A DNA stretch of 64,000 bases from Lachnospiraceae bacterium UBA1760 (lineage in GTDB: Bacteria; Bacillota; Clostridia; Lachnospirales; Lachnospiraceae): contig DCHE01000013.1 of assembly GCA_002314775.1 (NCBI GenBank), positions 7,774 through 71,773 of the forward strand. Reading direction: 5' to 3'. Below are positions 8,388 through 17,622 of the stretch, one piece after another. The position numbers and the translations under genes were made by a program. The notes beneath the pieces are model-generated. The model was given only the letters and a program-made list of their open reading frames with translations. It had not been told where the DNA came from and searched no databases. How positions within the stretch are numbered: position 1 is the first letter of the stretch; each line of letters begins with the position of its first letter.

Positions 8388-9891
8388 AAAACTAATTGCG
8401 TTAATTATAATGCTCCTTATGACATTTTCAGCTGTGTATCAGGGCGTGGCAGCACCCTATGTAAGGGAGAGCTATGCTGCTTACGATAGCGAAAATGACC
8501 CTGACATTACAGATAAAAAGAACAGTCTAAGTGAGAGCGTTGAATATATTGATGATGAGTCTTTAACTGAAGGAGCCAAAGAAAACTCTTTATTTGGAAA
8601 GACTCAGATTAAGTATGCTGATTCGGTGGAAAACACAGTTTATTTTACTGATGTTGACTGGGATGAGTATGCCTGCGACTATTGCTATAATAAGCTTTCT
8701 GATTATCAGAAGGTTTATTATGACAGAATTGACAGTCTTGTCAGAGCATATATGAATCAGGATATTGATGCACTTGATACCTACAAGGAGTCAAAGGGAA
8801 TATATGTGCTTCCTAAGGTGGTTTACTCAGATATTGAGATAAAGGATGATAAGGGAAATTCTACGGGAAGCTTTATGCCAAAGGAAGAGGCTACAAATGT
8901 ATACAAGCTGTATATGACTCAGCATCCAATATATTATTTTGTTAACTCAAAATTCCTTGTTTCTACTACTGGTATTTATGTTCACTGCTATGATGAATTT
9001 GCGGACGGTGAGGCAAGATACCTGGCTACACTGAAGCTGTTAAGTCAGATTGATAAATGGGTAGAGCAGGCCAAGGCTGAACCTACGGAATATCTTCTTG
9101 AAAAGAAGGTCCATGATTTGATATGTGAGAACACCTGCTACGACCGAGTTGATACTGATGCATACATCAACCAGTCTGCATACAGTATGATTATTAATAA
9201 GAGTACAGTTTGTGCAGGGTATGCAAAGACCTTTGCAATTTTAATGAACAAGCTTGGTTATAGTACAATTGCTATTACTGGTACAAATCATGCCTGGAAC
9301 AAGGTACTGTTTAAGGACAAATGGTACAATGTCGATGTAACCTGGGATGATCTCGATTCGGAAACCTTGTGCAAATACACCTATTTCAATCTTTCGGACA
9401 GTGAGTTCGGCAGCGGACATACACCTTTTAGCTATTATGATGGATTGCTTCCGGAAAGTAAGGAAACCTATGTTCCAACCAAGGAAGACCTGAATGAAAA
9501 GAGCGGCACACCGACGGACGCAACACCGACGGACGCAACACCTACTGACGCAACTCCAACAGATGCGCCATCTGAGGATGAGCCAAATGGCGAGATTGTC
9601 GGAATCTGTCAGATGCCAAATCCTGGGCAGGGCGGAGGCTTTTTGATTGGAGTTGAGGCAACTCCGCTTGAAAAAGGAAATTATAAGTATGAGATACTCA
9701 TACTTGACTGCACTCTTCTTGCAAGAGGAGAGGATGCATGGATATATACAACAGGTAAGTTTGAAACAGGCACCAACTCAGCATGGATTGTTTGGCAGCC
9801 TGAGTATGGTTACTATTGGACACTTTTCAGAATTTATGACGAAAAAGACAATTTACTCGATGAAAAGTGTTACGGATTTCAAAATATTTAA
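8374..9891 (+). CDS. Secreted transglutaminase-like protein
   Basis: A 505-residue exported protein. Residues 1-36 are a signal peptide (KKNK, hydrophobic core, probable cleavage near SYAA). The transglutaminase/peptidase-like core is at about 240-350, with Cys280 in STVCAGYAKTF, His306 in TNHAWNKV and Asp321 in NVDVTWDD, so the full triad is present. A TPTDA repeat linker (about 379-398) leads to a C-terminal beta-rich domain of about 95 residues that I do not recognise. Related bacterial proteins are thought to be cysteine proteases or to crosslink or trim wall peptides. Its place inside the polysaccharide operon, overlapping the RgpF-like gene, suggests a role at the cell surface in finishing or anchoring the polymer. 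That is inference. Confidence 0.8.
   Translation: MKKNKKLIALIIMLLMTFSAVYQGVAAPYVRESYAAYDSENDPDITDKKNSLSESVEYIDDESLTEGAKENSLFGKTQIKYADSVENTVYFTDVDWDEYACDYCYNKLSDYQKVYYDRIDSLVRAYMNQDIDALDTYKESKGIYVLPKVVYSDIEIKDDKGNSTGSFMPKEEATNVYKLYMTQHPIYYFVNSKFLVSTTGIYVHCYDEFADGEARYLATLKLLSQIDKWVEQAKAEPTEYLLEKKVHDLICENTCYDRVDTDAYINQSAYSMIINKSTVCAGYAKTFAILMNKLGYSTIAITGTNHAWNKVLFKDKWYNVDVTWDDLDSETLCKYTYFNLSDSEFGSGHTPFSYYDGLLPESKETYVPTKEDLNEKSGTPTDATPTDATPTDATPTDAPSEDEPNGEIVGICQMPNPGQGGGFLIGVEATPLEKGNYKYEILILDCTLLARGEDAWIYTTGKFETGTNSAWIVWQPEYGYYWTLFRIYDEKDNLLDEKCYGFQNI
9508..9567 (+). repeat. Four 15-base tandem repeats encoding TPTDA
   Basis: Four in-frame copies of a 15-base unit encode a Thr-Pro-Thr-Asp-Ala linker in the transglutaminase-like protein. 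The first two copies are identical in DNA and the later two differ only at silent sites, so the array probably grew recently and could vary in copy number. Confidence 0.9.
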
Positions 9892-9908
9892 AATGAGTGG
9901 TATTTCAG

Positions 9909-11741
9909 ATGTTTAGAGTGATTAAGAAAGCATTTAACCCTGTCAGCTACTACAGACTTTTCTCGTATATCAAGAGAAAAGGCTTTAAGGGCATTATGGG
10001 AAAGTTTAAAAGTGGTATGAGAGAGGGCAATTCGCCGGACGAGATGTATGAGCTGTGGTTTTTGAAGCACAGAGTGAAGGACGCAGAGCTGCTTGAGGAG
10101 GCAAAGCATAACTTTTCGTACAGTCCAAAGATCAGCATTCTTGTGCCAACCTACAATACTCCTAAGAGATTCCTTAAGGAGATGATTGACTCGGTAATCG
10201 GTCAGTCATATTCAAACTGGGAGCTTTGCATTGCTGACGGAAGCACAGATGAAAAGACAAAGAAATGTTTAAGGGAGTATGCTGAGAAGGACAAGAGAAT
10301 AGTAATTACCTGGCTTGATAAGAACTACGGAATTTCAGGGAATACAAACAAGGCACTTGAGATTGCAACTGGTGACTTTATCAGTATGCTTGACCATGAT
10401 GATGTCTTTGAGAAGGACCTTCTTTTTGAGGTTGTCTCAGCACTTCAGGATAAGAGTGCAGATATGGTTTACACTGATGAGGATAAGATTGTTGGAAAAA
10501 GAAGAAGCTGGAGCTATAAGGATCCTAACTTCAAGCCGGATTTCAGTATTGATTTACTGAGGTCTCACAATTACATTACTCATTTTGTGGCAATAAAGAA
10601 GGATATTATTGACGAGATAGGCGGCTTTAGAAGCGAGTTTGACGGATCGCAGGATTTTGACCTTCTGCTTCGTTCGGTAGAGAAGGTCCTTGCGAGAAAA
10701 GGAAAAATCCTGCATGTGCCTAAGGTGCTTTACCACTGGAGAATTCACAGCCAGTCTACTGCAGGTAATCCTGAAAGTAAGCTTTACTGCTACGAGGCTG
10801 GAAGAAAAGCTCTTGTTGAGCATTATGAGAGACTTGGCATTAAGGCAAATGTTGAGATGACTGATATGTGGGGACTGTACCATACCAGATATGAGACAGT
10901 TGGCAATCCACTTCTTTCTATTATTATTCCTAACAAGGATCATATTGATGACCTTGAAAAGTGTATAGTTTCACTTGTTGAAAATAGCACCTACAAAAAT
11001 GTTGAGTTTGTAGTTGTTGAGAATAACAGTGAGGATGAAAAAACCTTCAAGTACTACGAGGAGCTTGAAAAGAGATTCGACAATGTGAGAGTTGTTTACT
11101 GGAAAGGCATTTTCAACTATGCAGCTATTAATAATTTTGGAGTAAAGGAAGCAAAGGGAGATTACCTTTTACTTCTTAACAATGATACAGAGCTTATTCT
11201 TCCTGACTCAGTGGGAGATATGCTTGGAATCTGCATGAGAGAAGAGGTTGGTGTAGTTGGACCGAAGCTTCTTTTTGCAGATGACACTATTCAGCATGCT
11301 GGTATTGTTCTTGGCTTTGGAGGCTTTGCAGGACACGTATTTACCCAGCTTACTGATGATAACCTTGGCTTTATGATGAGACCAAGAATAAACTGCAATT
11401 ACAGTGCAGTGACAGGAGCCTGCCTTATGACAAAGCGTTCTGTCTATGAGGAGGTCGGAGGTCTTACAGAGGATTTCGTTGTAGGACTTAATGATGTTGA
11501 TTTCTGTATGAAGGTGAGAAAGAAGAATTATTTTATCACCTATGATGCCTTTGCAAAATGGCATCACTATGAATCTAAGTCAAGAGGCTATGAGGACACT
11601 CCAGAGAAGAAGAAGAGATTTCAGGGTGAGATAGATTTATTCCAGTCACTTTGGGGCGAGGAGTTAAAGAAGGGAGATCCTTTCTACAATCCTAATTTCC
11701 TTGTCACAAGAGCACCATTTACATTACATCCAGAGGACTAA
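9909..11741 (+). CDS. Two-domain family 2 glycosyltransferase (first of three tandem paralogues)
   Basis: A 610-residue cytoplasmic glycosyltransferase with two GT-A domains. Residues about 75-290 carry ISILVPTYNTPK, the acidic LDHDD near 161-166 and YHWRIH. Residues about 340-590 carry a second complete domain with LSIIIPNKD, NND at 424-426 and NDVDFC, so both active sites look intact. It would add sugars from nucleotide donors to the growing polysaccharide. I prefer the ATG at 9909 to the GTG at 9897 because the resulting N-terminus, MFRVIKKAFNP, aligns with MISKVKKIFNP of the next gene. The upstream ribosome site is weak (GAGTGG). It lies 17 bases after the transglutaminase-like gene. Confidence 0.87.
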   Translation: MFRVIKKAFNPVSYYRLFSYIKRKGFKGIMGKFKSGMREGNSPDEMYELWFLKHRVKDAELLEEAKHNFSYSPKISILVPTYNTPKRFLKEMIDSVIGQSYSNWELCIADGSTDEKTKKCLREYAEKDKRIVITWLDKNYGISGNTNKALEIATGDFISMLDHDDVFEKDLLFEVVSALQDKSADMVYTDEDKIVGKRRSWSYKDPNFKPDFSIDLLRSHNYITHFVAIKKDIIDEIGGFRSEFDGSQDFDLLLRSVEKVLARKGKILHVPKVLYHWRIHSQSTAGNPESKLYCYEAGRKALVEHYERLGIKANVEMTDMWGLYHTRYETVGNPLLSIIIPNKDHIDDLEKCIVSLVENSTYKNVEFVVVENNSEDEKTFKYYEELEKRFDNVRVVYWKGIFNYAAINNFGVKEAKGDYLLLLNNDTELILPDSVGDMLGICMREEVGVVGPKLLFADDTIQHAGIVLGFGGFAGHVFTQLTDDNLGFMMRPRINCNYSAVTGACLMTKRSVYEEVGGLTEDFVVGLNDVDFCMKVRKKNYFITYDAFAKWHHYESKSRGYEDTPEKKKRFQGEIDLFQSLWGEELKKGDPFYNPNFLVTRAPFTLHPED

Positions 11742-11769
11742 AAAAGCTAAAAAGGATTGCGAGAAAACT

Positions 11770-13593
11770 ATGATTTCCAAGGTGAAAAAGATATTTAATC
11801 CAAACAGTGTCAGAAGACTTGTAAATTATGTCTCTGAAAATGGATTAAAGGGTGTCGGAGAGAAAATTAAAAAAGGCATGGGCGAGGGAACCGTTCTTTC
11901 GGATATATATCCTGAATGGTTTTTGAGTACCCGTGTGTCAAATGACGAATTGGAAAAGCAGAGAGAGGCTCATTTTGATTATGAGCCTCTTATCAGTATT
12001 CTTGTGCCTACGTATAATACTCCTGAGAAATTTTTAGAAGAGATGATAGAGTCCTGCATCAGTCAGTCCTACAAAAACTGGGAGCTTTGCATTGCAGATG
12101 CAAGTACAGATTATGGGACAAGAAACGTGCTGAAGGCATATATGGCAAAGGATGCAAGGATAAAAATTACCTGGCTCAGAGATAATCTTGGAATTTCAGA
12201 TAATACCAACGAGGCACTGAAGCTTGCGAAGGGTGAATACATTGGTCTTCTTGATCATGATGATGTGATTGAGCCAGATTTATTTTATCAGCTTGTACTT
12301 ATGCTTCAGGATACCGACTATGAATTTATATATACCGACGAGGATAAGATTATCGGAAAGGGCGACAAATGGAGGTATGCAGAACCACATTTCAAGCCTG
12401 ATATCAGCATAGATTTGCTCAGATCCCACAATTATATAACTCATTTTGTTCTGGTTAAATCGGACGTCATGAGTGAGATTGGCGGACTTCACAAGGAGTT
12501 TGATGGTTCACAGGATTATGATTTGATCCTAAGAGCCTATGATATTGTTACAAAAAAGGGTAAGAAGATTGGACATGTTCCAAGGGTGCTATACCACTGG
12601 AGGGTTCATGAGGGCTCCACAGCAAAGAATCCGGAAAACAAGATGTACTGCTACGAGTCCGGTAGAAACGCAATTATGGCCGAGCTTGAGAGAAATGATA
12701 TCAGGGCTTACGTTGACACAAGCGAGCTTTGGGGTATTTACAACGTAAAGTACAGGTCGAAGTGTAATCCCCTTTTATCTATTGTAATTCCTGTGAGAAA
12801 GGAAGAATCCCAGGTTGATACCTGCATTCAGACAATAATTGATAAGAGTGATTATAAAAATACAGAGTTTATTATTGTTCTTCCAAAGATTGCTTCTGAA
12901 AAGCTTGTGAAAAAGCTGGTAAGTCTTAAATCAAAGTACAAGAATGTTTACATTGCCAGAAGCATCAGGAATAATTATTCGGCAATGGTCAATCTGGCGG
13001 TTGCATCAGCTAAGGGAGAGTATGCGTTACTTTTAAATGAGAATGTTTCAATGATAAAGCCAGATACTATATCCAATATGGCTTCTATGCTTGAGAGAGA
13101 AGAGGTTTGCGCAGTTGGTGCAAAGCTACTTACTCACGAGGACAGGATATACCATGCAGGAATAATCCTTGGAGCAAGGGAGCGAATTGTTGAGGTTCAC
13201 GAGGGACTTAAGGATGATGAGTATGGATATATGGAGAGGGCAATTTTAAATGGCAATTATTCCGCCTATTCCTCAGAATGTCTGATGCTAAAGAAGAAGG
13301 ATTATCAAAGGGTGCTTGGCTTTGATGAGTCGCTCAGCGAGGGCGCAGGTATGGTTGATTTTGGACTTAAGCTTACAAAGGAAGGCCGGCTTATTACATA
13401 TGCAGCTGGACTTAAATGGTATATAGCCAGAGATAAGAGTGAGAGGATTATTTCAGAGGAAGAAAAGGAGCTTCTCATAAGTCGCTGGAGCGAGGTGTTT
13501 GAGAAGGGCGATCCGTACTATAATCAGTCATTCTCAAGGAACCAAAAGCCATTTATGGTTGAAATTGATACAAATAACGAAGTGAAAGAATAA
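11770..13593 (+). CDS. Family 2 glycosyltransferase with degenerate second domain (second paralogue)
   Basis: A 607-residue paralogue of the preceding gene, alike from the N-terminal KKIFNPNS motif through the whole first domain (ISILVPTYNTPE, LDHDDVIEPD, YHWRVHEGSTA). The second domain keeps its outline (LSIVIPVRKEE, HAGIILGA) but has lost the acidic metal site: the NNDT of the first paralogue is NENV here, and NDVDFC is AGMVDFG. This protein probably has one working active site and one domain kept for binding or structure. I start at 11770, not 11701, because the shorter form matches its paralogue and avoids overlap with the upstream gene. Donor and acceptor are unknown. Confidence 0.85.
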   Translation: MISKVKKIFNPNSVRRLVNYVSENGLKGVGEKIKKGMGEGTVLSDIYPEWFLSTRVSNDELEKQREAHFDYEPLISILVPTYNTPEKFLEEMIESCISQSYKNWELCIADASTDYGTRNVLKAYMAKDARIKITWLRDNLGISDNTNEALKLAKGEYIGLLDHDDVIEPDLFYQLVLMLQDTDYEFIYTDEDKIIGKGDKWRYAEPHFKPDISIDLLRSHNYITHFVLVKSDVMSEIGGLHKEFDGSQDYDLILRAYDIVTKKGKKIGHVPRVLYHWRVHEGSTAKNPENKMYCYESGRNAIMAELERNDIRAYVDTSELWGIYNVKYRSKCNPLLSIVIPVRKEESQVDTCIQTIIDKSDYKNTEFIIVLPKIASEKLVKKLVSLKSKYKNVYIARSIRNNYSAMVNLAVASAKGEYALLLNENVSMIKPDTISNMASMLEREEVCAVGAKLLTHEDRIYHAGIILGARERIVEVHEGLKDDEYGYMERAILNGNYSAYSSECLMLKKKDYQRVLGFDESLSEGAGMVDFGLKLTKEGRLITYAAGLKWYIARDKSERIISEEEKELLISRWSEVFEKGDPYYNQSFSRNQKPFMVEIDTNNEVKE

Positions 13594-13594
13594 T

Positions 13595-15385
13595 ATGAAT
13601 AAAGACACATTTTACGGAGTAAAAAATAATATTAAAAAGACTGGAGCCTACATTAAAAAGGTAGGAATAAGGAGCACAGCCAGCAGAGTTAAGTCATATA
13701 TAACAACTCACAACAGATATATGAAGTGGCACGAGCAAGGTGTACTGTCTGAGAGTGAGAGAAAAGAGCACAGAGAGCTTTCGGATAAGCTTAATTTTAA
13801 GCCGAGGATAAGTATTATCGTGCCGGTATTTAGGACAAAGGATGTTTTTCTTAAGCAGCTGATTGATTCAGTTATTGCCCAGACCTATCCTAATTTTGAA
13901 CTTGTGCTTGCTGACGGTAGTGCAAATAAGGATGAATCCAGCCGGATTTCAAGGCTGATAAGACATAATTATCCGGAGGAGGAGAGAATTGTCTATAAGC
14001 TTCTTTCTGATAATTTTGGTATAGCTGGCAATACAAATGAAGCAATTAAGGCTGCTACAGGGGAGTGGCTTGCATTTCTTGATCATGACGATTATATAGA
14101 TGAGGATGCACTTTTCCAGATGGCAAAGCTTCTTAATGAGAAGCCAGGCCTAAAGCTTATCTACACTGATGAGGACAAATGCAACTTTGATGGTACAAGG
14201 TATTTCTATCCCCATTTCAAGCCGGACTTTAATCTTGATTTGCTTAGAGCAAGCAATTATATATGTCATTTTCTATTTGTGAGAAAGGATGTTGCAAAAA
14301 AGGTCGGAAATATTAGAAGTGATTTTGACGGAGCTCAGGATTATGATTTTGTGCTAAGGTGCGTTGAGGAGATTGACGACGAGAGAAAGATTGGACATGT
14401 TGCAAAGCCGCTTTATCACTGGAGAGTTCATGAGGAATCTACAGCAGGAAGTCTTGACTCAAAGGGCTATGCCAGAAATGCGGGCAAAAAGGCGCTTGTT
14501 GAGCATCTTTTGAGACAGGATATCAAGGGTGAGGTGCTTCTTTCGGAGGAGGGTGAGTTCTTTAGAGTGAGATACTGTCCGGAGGAAAAACCACTTGTTT
14601 CTATAATAATATATTCTGAGAAAAGTCTGGATGCAAAAAATCTGATTATGTCCATTGGCGAGCAGGAGTATAGGAATTATGAGATACTTCTCTATTCTGG
14701 AGATTCTGAGATACGTAAAGAATTTAAGGATATAAGCATTCTTGCGAAGAAGCTTTCGGTTTACGAGTGGAAGAATGAGCCGATTATTTGTGATGTGTAT
14801 AACCACGCAGTAAAAAAATGCAAGGATGAGCTGATACTGTTTGCTGACAATAATATAGTTCTCAGAGATACCTCTACACTTGGTGAGCTCGTCTCATTTA
14901 TGTCGAGAGAAGAGGTGGGCGCCTGCTCGGGAAGAATATATAATCCTTACGGAGGACTTTTCCATGCTGGAATGTTCCTGGGTGGGGATATGGCATTAAA
15001 CAGAAGCTTCTATAATAAGAAGGAAGCGGACGGAGTGTATTTCGATAGAAGCAAGATGTCTCAGGACTTCACCTGCCTTGGTATTGAGTTTCTTATGATT
15101 AAGAAATCTATGTTTAAGCTTGCCAAGGGCTTTGACAGGACACTGGGAGAGAAATTTGCCGCAGCAGATTTTTGTCTGAAGCTCAGGGTTGACGGATACC
15201 TGAATGTCTATGCGCCAAATGCGAAGGCAACCTATACTGGAAAGCCTGGTCACACAGAAGCTGATGAGACAAGAATAAGACTGTTTAAGGAAAAATGGTC
15301 CGAGCTTCTTGAAAATGGTGATCCTAATTACAATCCGAATTTGTCCTTGAACAGGACGGATTACTCAATTGATGTTAAAAAATAG
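13595..15385 (+). CDS. Family 2 glycosyltransferase with degenerate second domain (third paralogue)
   Basis: A 596-residue member of the same trio, beginning one base after the previous stop. The first domain is intact (ISIIVPVFRTKD, LDHDDYIDED, YHWRVHEESTA). The second is further decayed: the donor-site acids appear as ADNN, and the catalytic ND region is AAADFC. The N-terminal FNPxS lead-in of the other two is not conserved. The operon appears to end here; 15386-15424 holds no clear terminator, and the next promoter follows at 15425. Tandem duplication and divergence of one ancestor explain the trio best, giving enzymes that may add successive sugars. Confidence 0.84.
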   Translation: MNKDTFYGVKNNIKKTGAYIKKVGIRSTASRVKSYITTHNRYMKWHEQGVLSESERKEHRELSDKLNFKPRISIIVPVFRTKDVFLKQLIDSVIAQTYPNFELVLADGSANKDESSRISRLIRHNYPEEERIVYKLLSDNFGIAGNTNEAIKAATGEWLAFLDHDDYIDEDALFQMAKLLNEKPGLKLIYTDEDKCNFDGTRYFYPHFKPDFNLDLLRASNYICHFLFVRKDVAKKVGNIRSDFDGAQDYDFVLRCVEEIDDERKIGHVAKPLYHWRVHEESTAGSLDSKGYARNAGKKALVEHLLRQDIKGEVLLSEEGEFFRVRYCPEEKPLVSIIIYSEKSLDAKNLIMSIGEQEYRNYEILLYSGDSEIRKEFKDISILAKKLSVYEWKNEPIICDVYNHAVKKCKDELILFADNNIVLRDTSTLGELVSFMSREEVGACSGRIYNPYGGLFHAGMFLGGDMALNRSFYNKKEADGVYFDRSKMSQDFTCLGIEFLMIKKSMFKLAKGFDRTLGEKFAAADFCLKLRVDGYLNVYAPNAKATYTGKPGHTEADETRIRLFKEKWSELLENGDPNYNPNLSLNRTDYSIDVKK

Positions 15386-15424
15386 ATAATAACAAATAAA
15401 CCTTAATAATCTGGCAAATATATC

Positions 15425-15453
15425 TTTACAAATTCGGTAAAGTAGAATATAAT
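15425..15453 (+). promoter_or_regulatory. Promoter of the aspS T-box transcript
   Basis: A sigma-A type promoter with -35 TTTACA at 15425-15430, a 17-base spacer and a perfect -10 TATAAT at 15448-15453. Transcription would start near 15460, just ahead of the T-box leader. Confidence 0.75.
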
Positions 15454-15459
15454 GCCACT

Positions 15460-15745
15460 TAATTAGGTAAATAAATACTAAAGGCTATGAAGGAGACAGC
15501 CTTAACAAGGACTGTACAGGGATAAGAGGTCAGGGACTGAGAGCCTCTTTGTGACACCGTTAAAAAGCTGAACACTCTGGAGCTTGCCATTCGAGGTGAT
15601 ATTACACATTAGGGTGGCACGTTAATCTGCGTCAATGATAAAGAGTGGATTTGCATATTATGTGCATTTCAAATCGGGTGGTACCGCGAGATATATTTTG
15701 TATATTACGTCCCGAAGCATTTAAGCTTCGGGATTTTTTATTTTC
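15460..15745 (+). ncRNA. T-box leader of aspS
   Basis: A T-box riboswitch that senses uncharged tRNA and controls aspS by antitermination. The conserved T-box GGGTGGTACCGCG lies at 15676-15688. The terminator follows: a stem of CCCGAAGC and GCTTCGGG (15711-15732) and a T-rich tail. CGGG before the T-box can pair instead with CCCG of the terminator to form the antiterminator. A Stem I region with AGAGGTC is near 15525-15550. GAC at 15553-15555, followed by ACC, is a plausible Asp specifier, which fits the downstream gene. A second, imperfect T-box-like AGGGTGGCACG lies at 15611-15621. Confidence 0.88.
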
Positions 15746-15786
15746 TTGAAGAAAGTGCAGAAAATTTATTATTAAGGAGTAAAGAG

Positions 15787-17538
15787 ATGAACGTTAAGAA
15801 CATTTACAGAGACATGACAATTGAGAATGTAAATGAATCCCTTGTTGGCAGCGAGATAAGACTTGCTGGATGGGTTGAGAACATTAGAGATCACGGCGGA
15901 GTATCATTTATCGACCTTCGTGATATGTATGGAGTAATGCAGGTAGTGCTTAGAGATACAAGCTTACTTGATGGTATTACTCGTGAGATGAGTATTTCAG
16001 TTAAGGGTCTCGTTGAGCATAGAGACGAGGAGACCTACAACTCAAAGATTCCTACAGGAACTATCGAGCTTGAGGCTCACACAATTGATATTCTTGGTAA
16101 GGTATATACACAGGTTCCATTTGAGATTATGACCTCAAAGGAAGTTAGAGAGGATGTAAGACTTAAGTATCGTTACCTTGATCTTCGTAACCAGAAGGTA
16201 AAGGATAATATGATTTTCAGATCTAAGGTAATTAGCTTCCTCAGACAGAAGATGAGCGATATGGGATTTTTAGAGATTCAGACTCCAATCCTTTGCGCTT
16301 CATCACCAGAGGGAGCAAGAGATTACATTGTTCCTTCAAGAAGATTTAAGGGAAAGTTCTATGCACTTCCACAGGCACCACAGCAGTACAAGCAGCTTCT
16401 TATGGTTTCTGGCTTTGATAAGTATTTCCAGATTGCACCATGCTTCAGAGATGAGGATGCAAGAGCTGACCGTTCACCAGGAGAATTCTATCAGCTTGAT
16501 TTCGAGATGAGCTTCGCTACTCAGGAGGATGTATTTGCAGTTGGTGAGGAGGTATTAACAGAGACATTTGCAAAGTTTGCACCAGCAGGCTATGAGGTGA
16601 CAGAGGCACCTTATCCAATCATCAGCTACAAGCAGGCTATGCTTGAGTTTGGTTCAGATAAGCCAGACCTTAGAAACCCACTTAGAATAATTGATCTTTC
16701 AGAGTTCTTTGAGAGATGTACCTTTAAGCCTTTCCACGGAAAGACAGTTAGAGCTATCAACGCTCCAAAGAAGCTTTCAAAGGGTCAGCACGAGAAGATG
16801 CTCAAGTTTGCTCAGTCAATTGGTATGGGCGGACTTGGTTACTTAGAGGTTCTTGAGGATGGTTCTTACAAGGGACCTATCGATAAGTTTATTCCAGATG
16901 ATATGAAGGAAGAGCTTAAGACACTTGCTAATCTTAATGTTGGAGACACAATCTTCTTCATCGCAGACAGAGAGCAGCAGGCAGCAGTATTTGCTGGACA
17001 GATTAGAACTGAGCTTGGTAATAGACTTGATTTAATTGAGAAAAATGCATACAGATTCTGCTATGTAAATGACTTCCCAATGTTCGAGCTTGATCCAGAG
17101 ACCAAGAAGATTGGATTTACACACAATCCATTCTCTATGCCACAGGGCGGTCTTAAGGCTCTTAATGAGAAGGACCCACTTGATATTCTTGCTTACCAGT
17201 ATGATATCGTTTGTAACGGTGTTGAACTTTCATCAGGTGCTGTTCGTAATCATGATATGGAGATTATGGAGAAGGCATTTGAGATTGCTGGATATTCTAA
17301 GGATATTCTTGAGGCTAAGTTTGGAGCACTTTACAGTGCATTCCAGTTCGGCGCACCACCACACGCTGGTATGGCACCTGGTGTAGACCGTATGATTATG
17401 CTTCTTAGAAATGAAGAAAATATTCGTGAGGTTATTCCATTCCCAATGAGCGGTTCTGGAGCAGACCTTATGTGTGGAGCACCAAATGAGGTTACAGAGA
17501 TGCAGCTTCGTGAGGTTCATATAAAGGTTAGAGATTAA
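15787..17538 (+). CDS. aspS: Aspartyl-tRNA synthetase
   Basis: A 583-residue class II synthetase that charges tRNA with aspartate. It has an N-terminal OB-fold anticodon domain (about 1-105), then motif 1, the flipping loop ASSPEGARDYIVPSR, motif 2 CFRDEDARADRSPGEFYQLD, a bacterial-type insertion (about 280-410) and motif 3 GMAPGVDRMIMLLR. Length and insertion fit the bacterial type, which charges tRNA(Asp) and in many species also tRNA(Asn). An AAGGAGT site precedes the ATG. The gene is controlled by the T-box leader just upstream, and gatCAB follows it. That arrangement suits an organism that makes Asn-tRNA by amidating Asp-tRNA, though discrimination cannot be judged from sequence alone. 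Confidence 0.97.
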   Translation: MNVKNIYRDMTIENVNESLVGSEIRLAGWVENIRDHGGVSFIDLRDMYGVMQVVLRDTSLLDGITREMSISVKGLVEHRDEETYNSKIPTGTIELEAHTIDILGKVYTQVPFEIMTSKEVREDVRLKYRYLDLRNQKVKDNMIFRSKVISFLRQKMSDMGFLEIQTPILCASSPEGARDYIVPSRRFKGKFYALPQAPQQYKQLLMVSGFDKYFQIAPCFRDEDARADRSPGEFYQLDFEMSFATQEDVFAVGEEVLTETFAKFAPAGYEVTEAPYPIISYKQAMLEFGSDKPDLRNPLRIIDLSEFFERCTFKPFHGKTVRAINAPKKLSKGQHEKMLKFAQSIGMGGLGYLEVLEDGSYKGPIDKFIPDDMKEELKTLANLNVGDTIFFIADREQQAAVFAGQIRTELGNRLDLIEKNAYRFCYVNDFPMFELDPETKKIGFTHNPFSMPQGGLKALNEKDPLDILAYQYDIVCNGVELSSGAVRNHDMEIMEKAFEIAGYSKDILEAKFGALYSAFQFGAPPHAGMAPGVDRMIMLLRNEENIREVIPFPMSGSGADLMCGAPNEVTEMQLREVHIKVRD

Positions 17539-17622
17539 TTTGGATAGTTAATACAAATACCTTATAAAAGCGAAAATTATTAATGGTTTGGTTGCTCGAA
17601 CCAGAACAAGGAGGTATTAATA

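Noticed and set aside
9508..9567. Regular repeats that might suggest a CRISPR array
   Set aside because: The units are contiguous, 15 bases long and in frame, without spacers, and they encode a protein linker.
17539..17622. A terminator between aspS and gatC
   Set aside because: Only a short GGTT/AACC pairing without a T run is visible, which is too weak to support.
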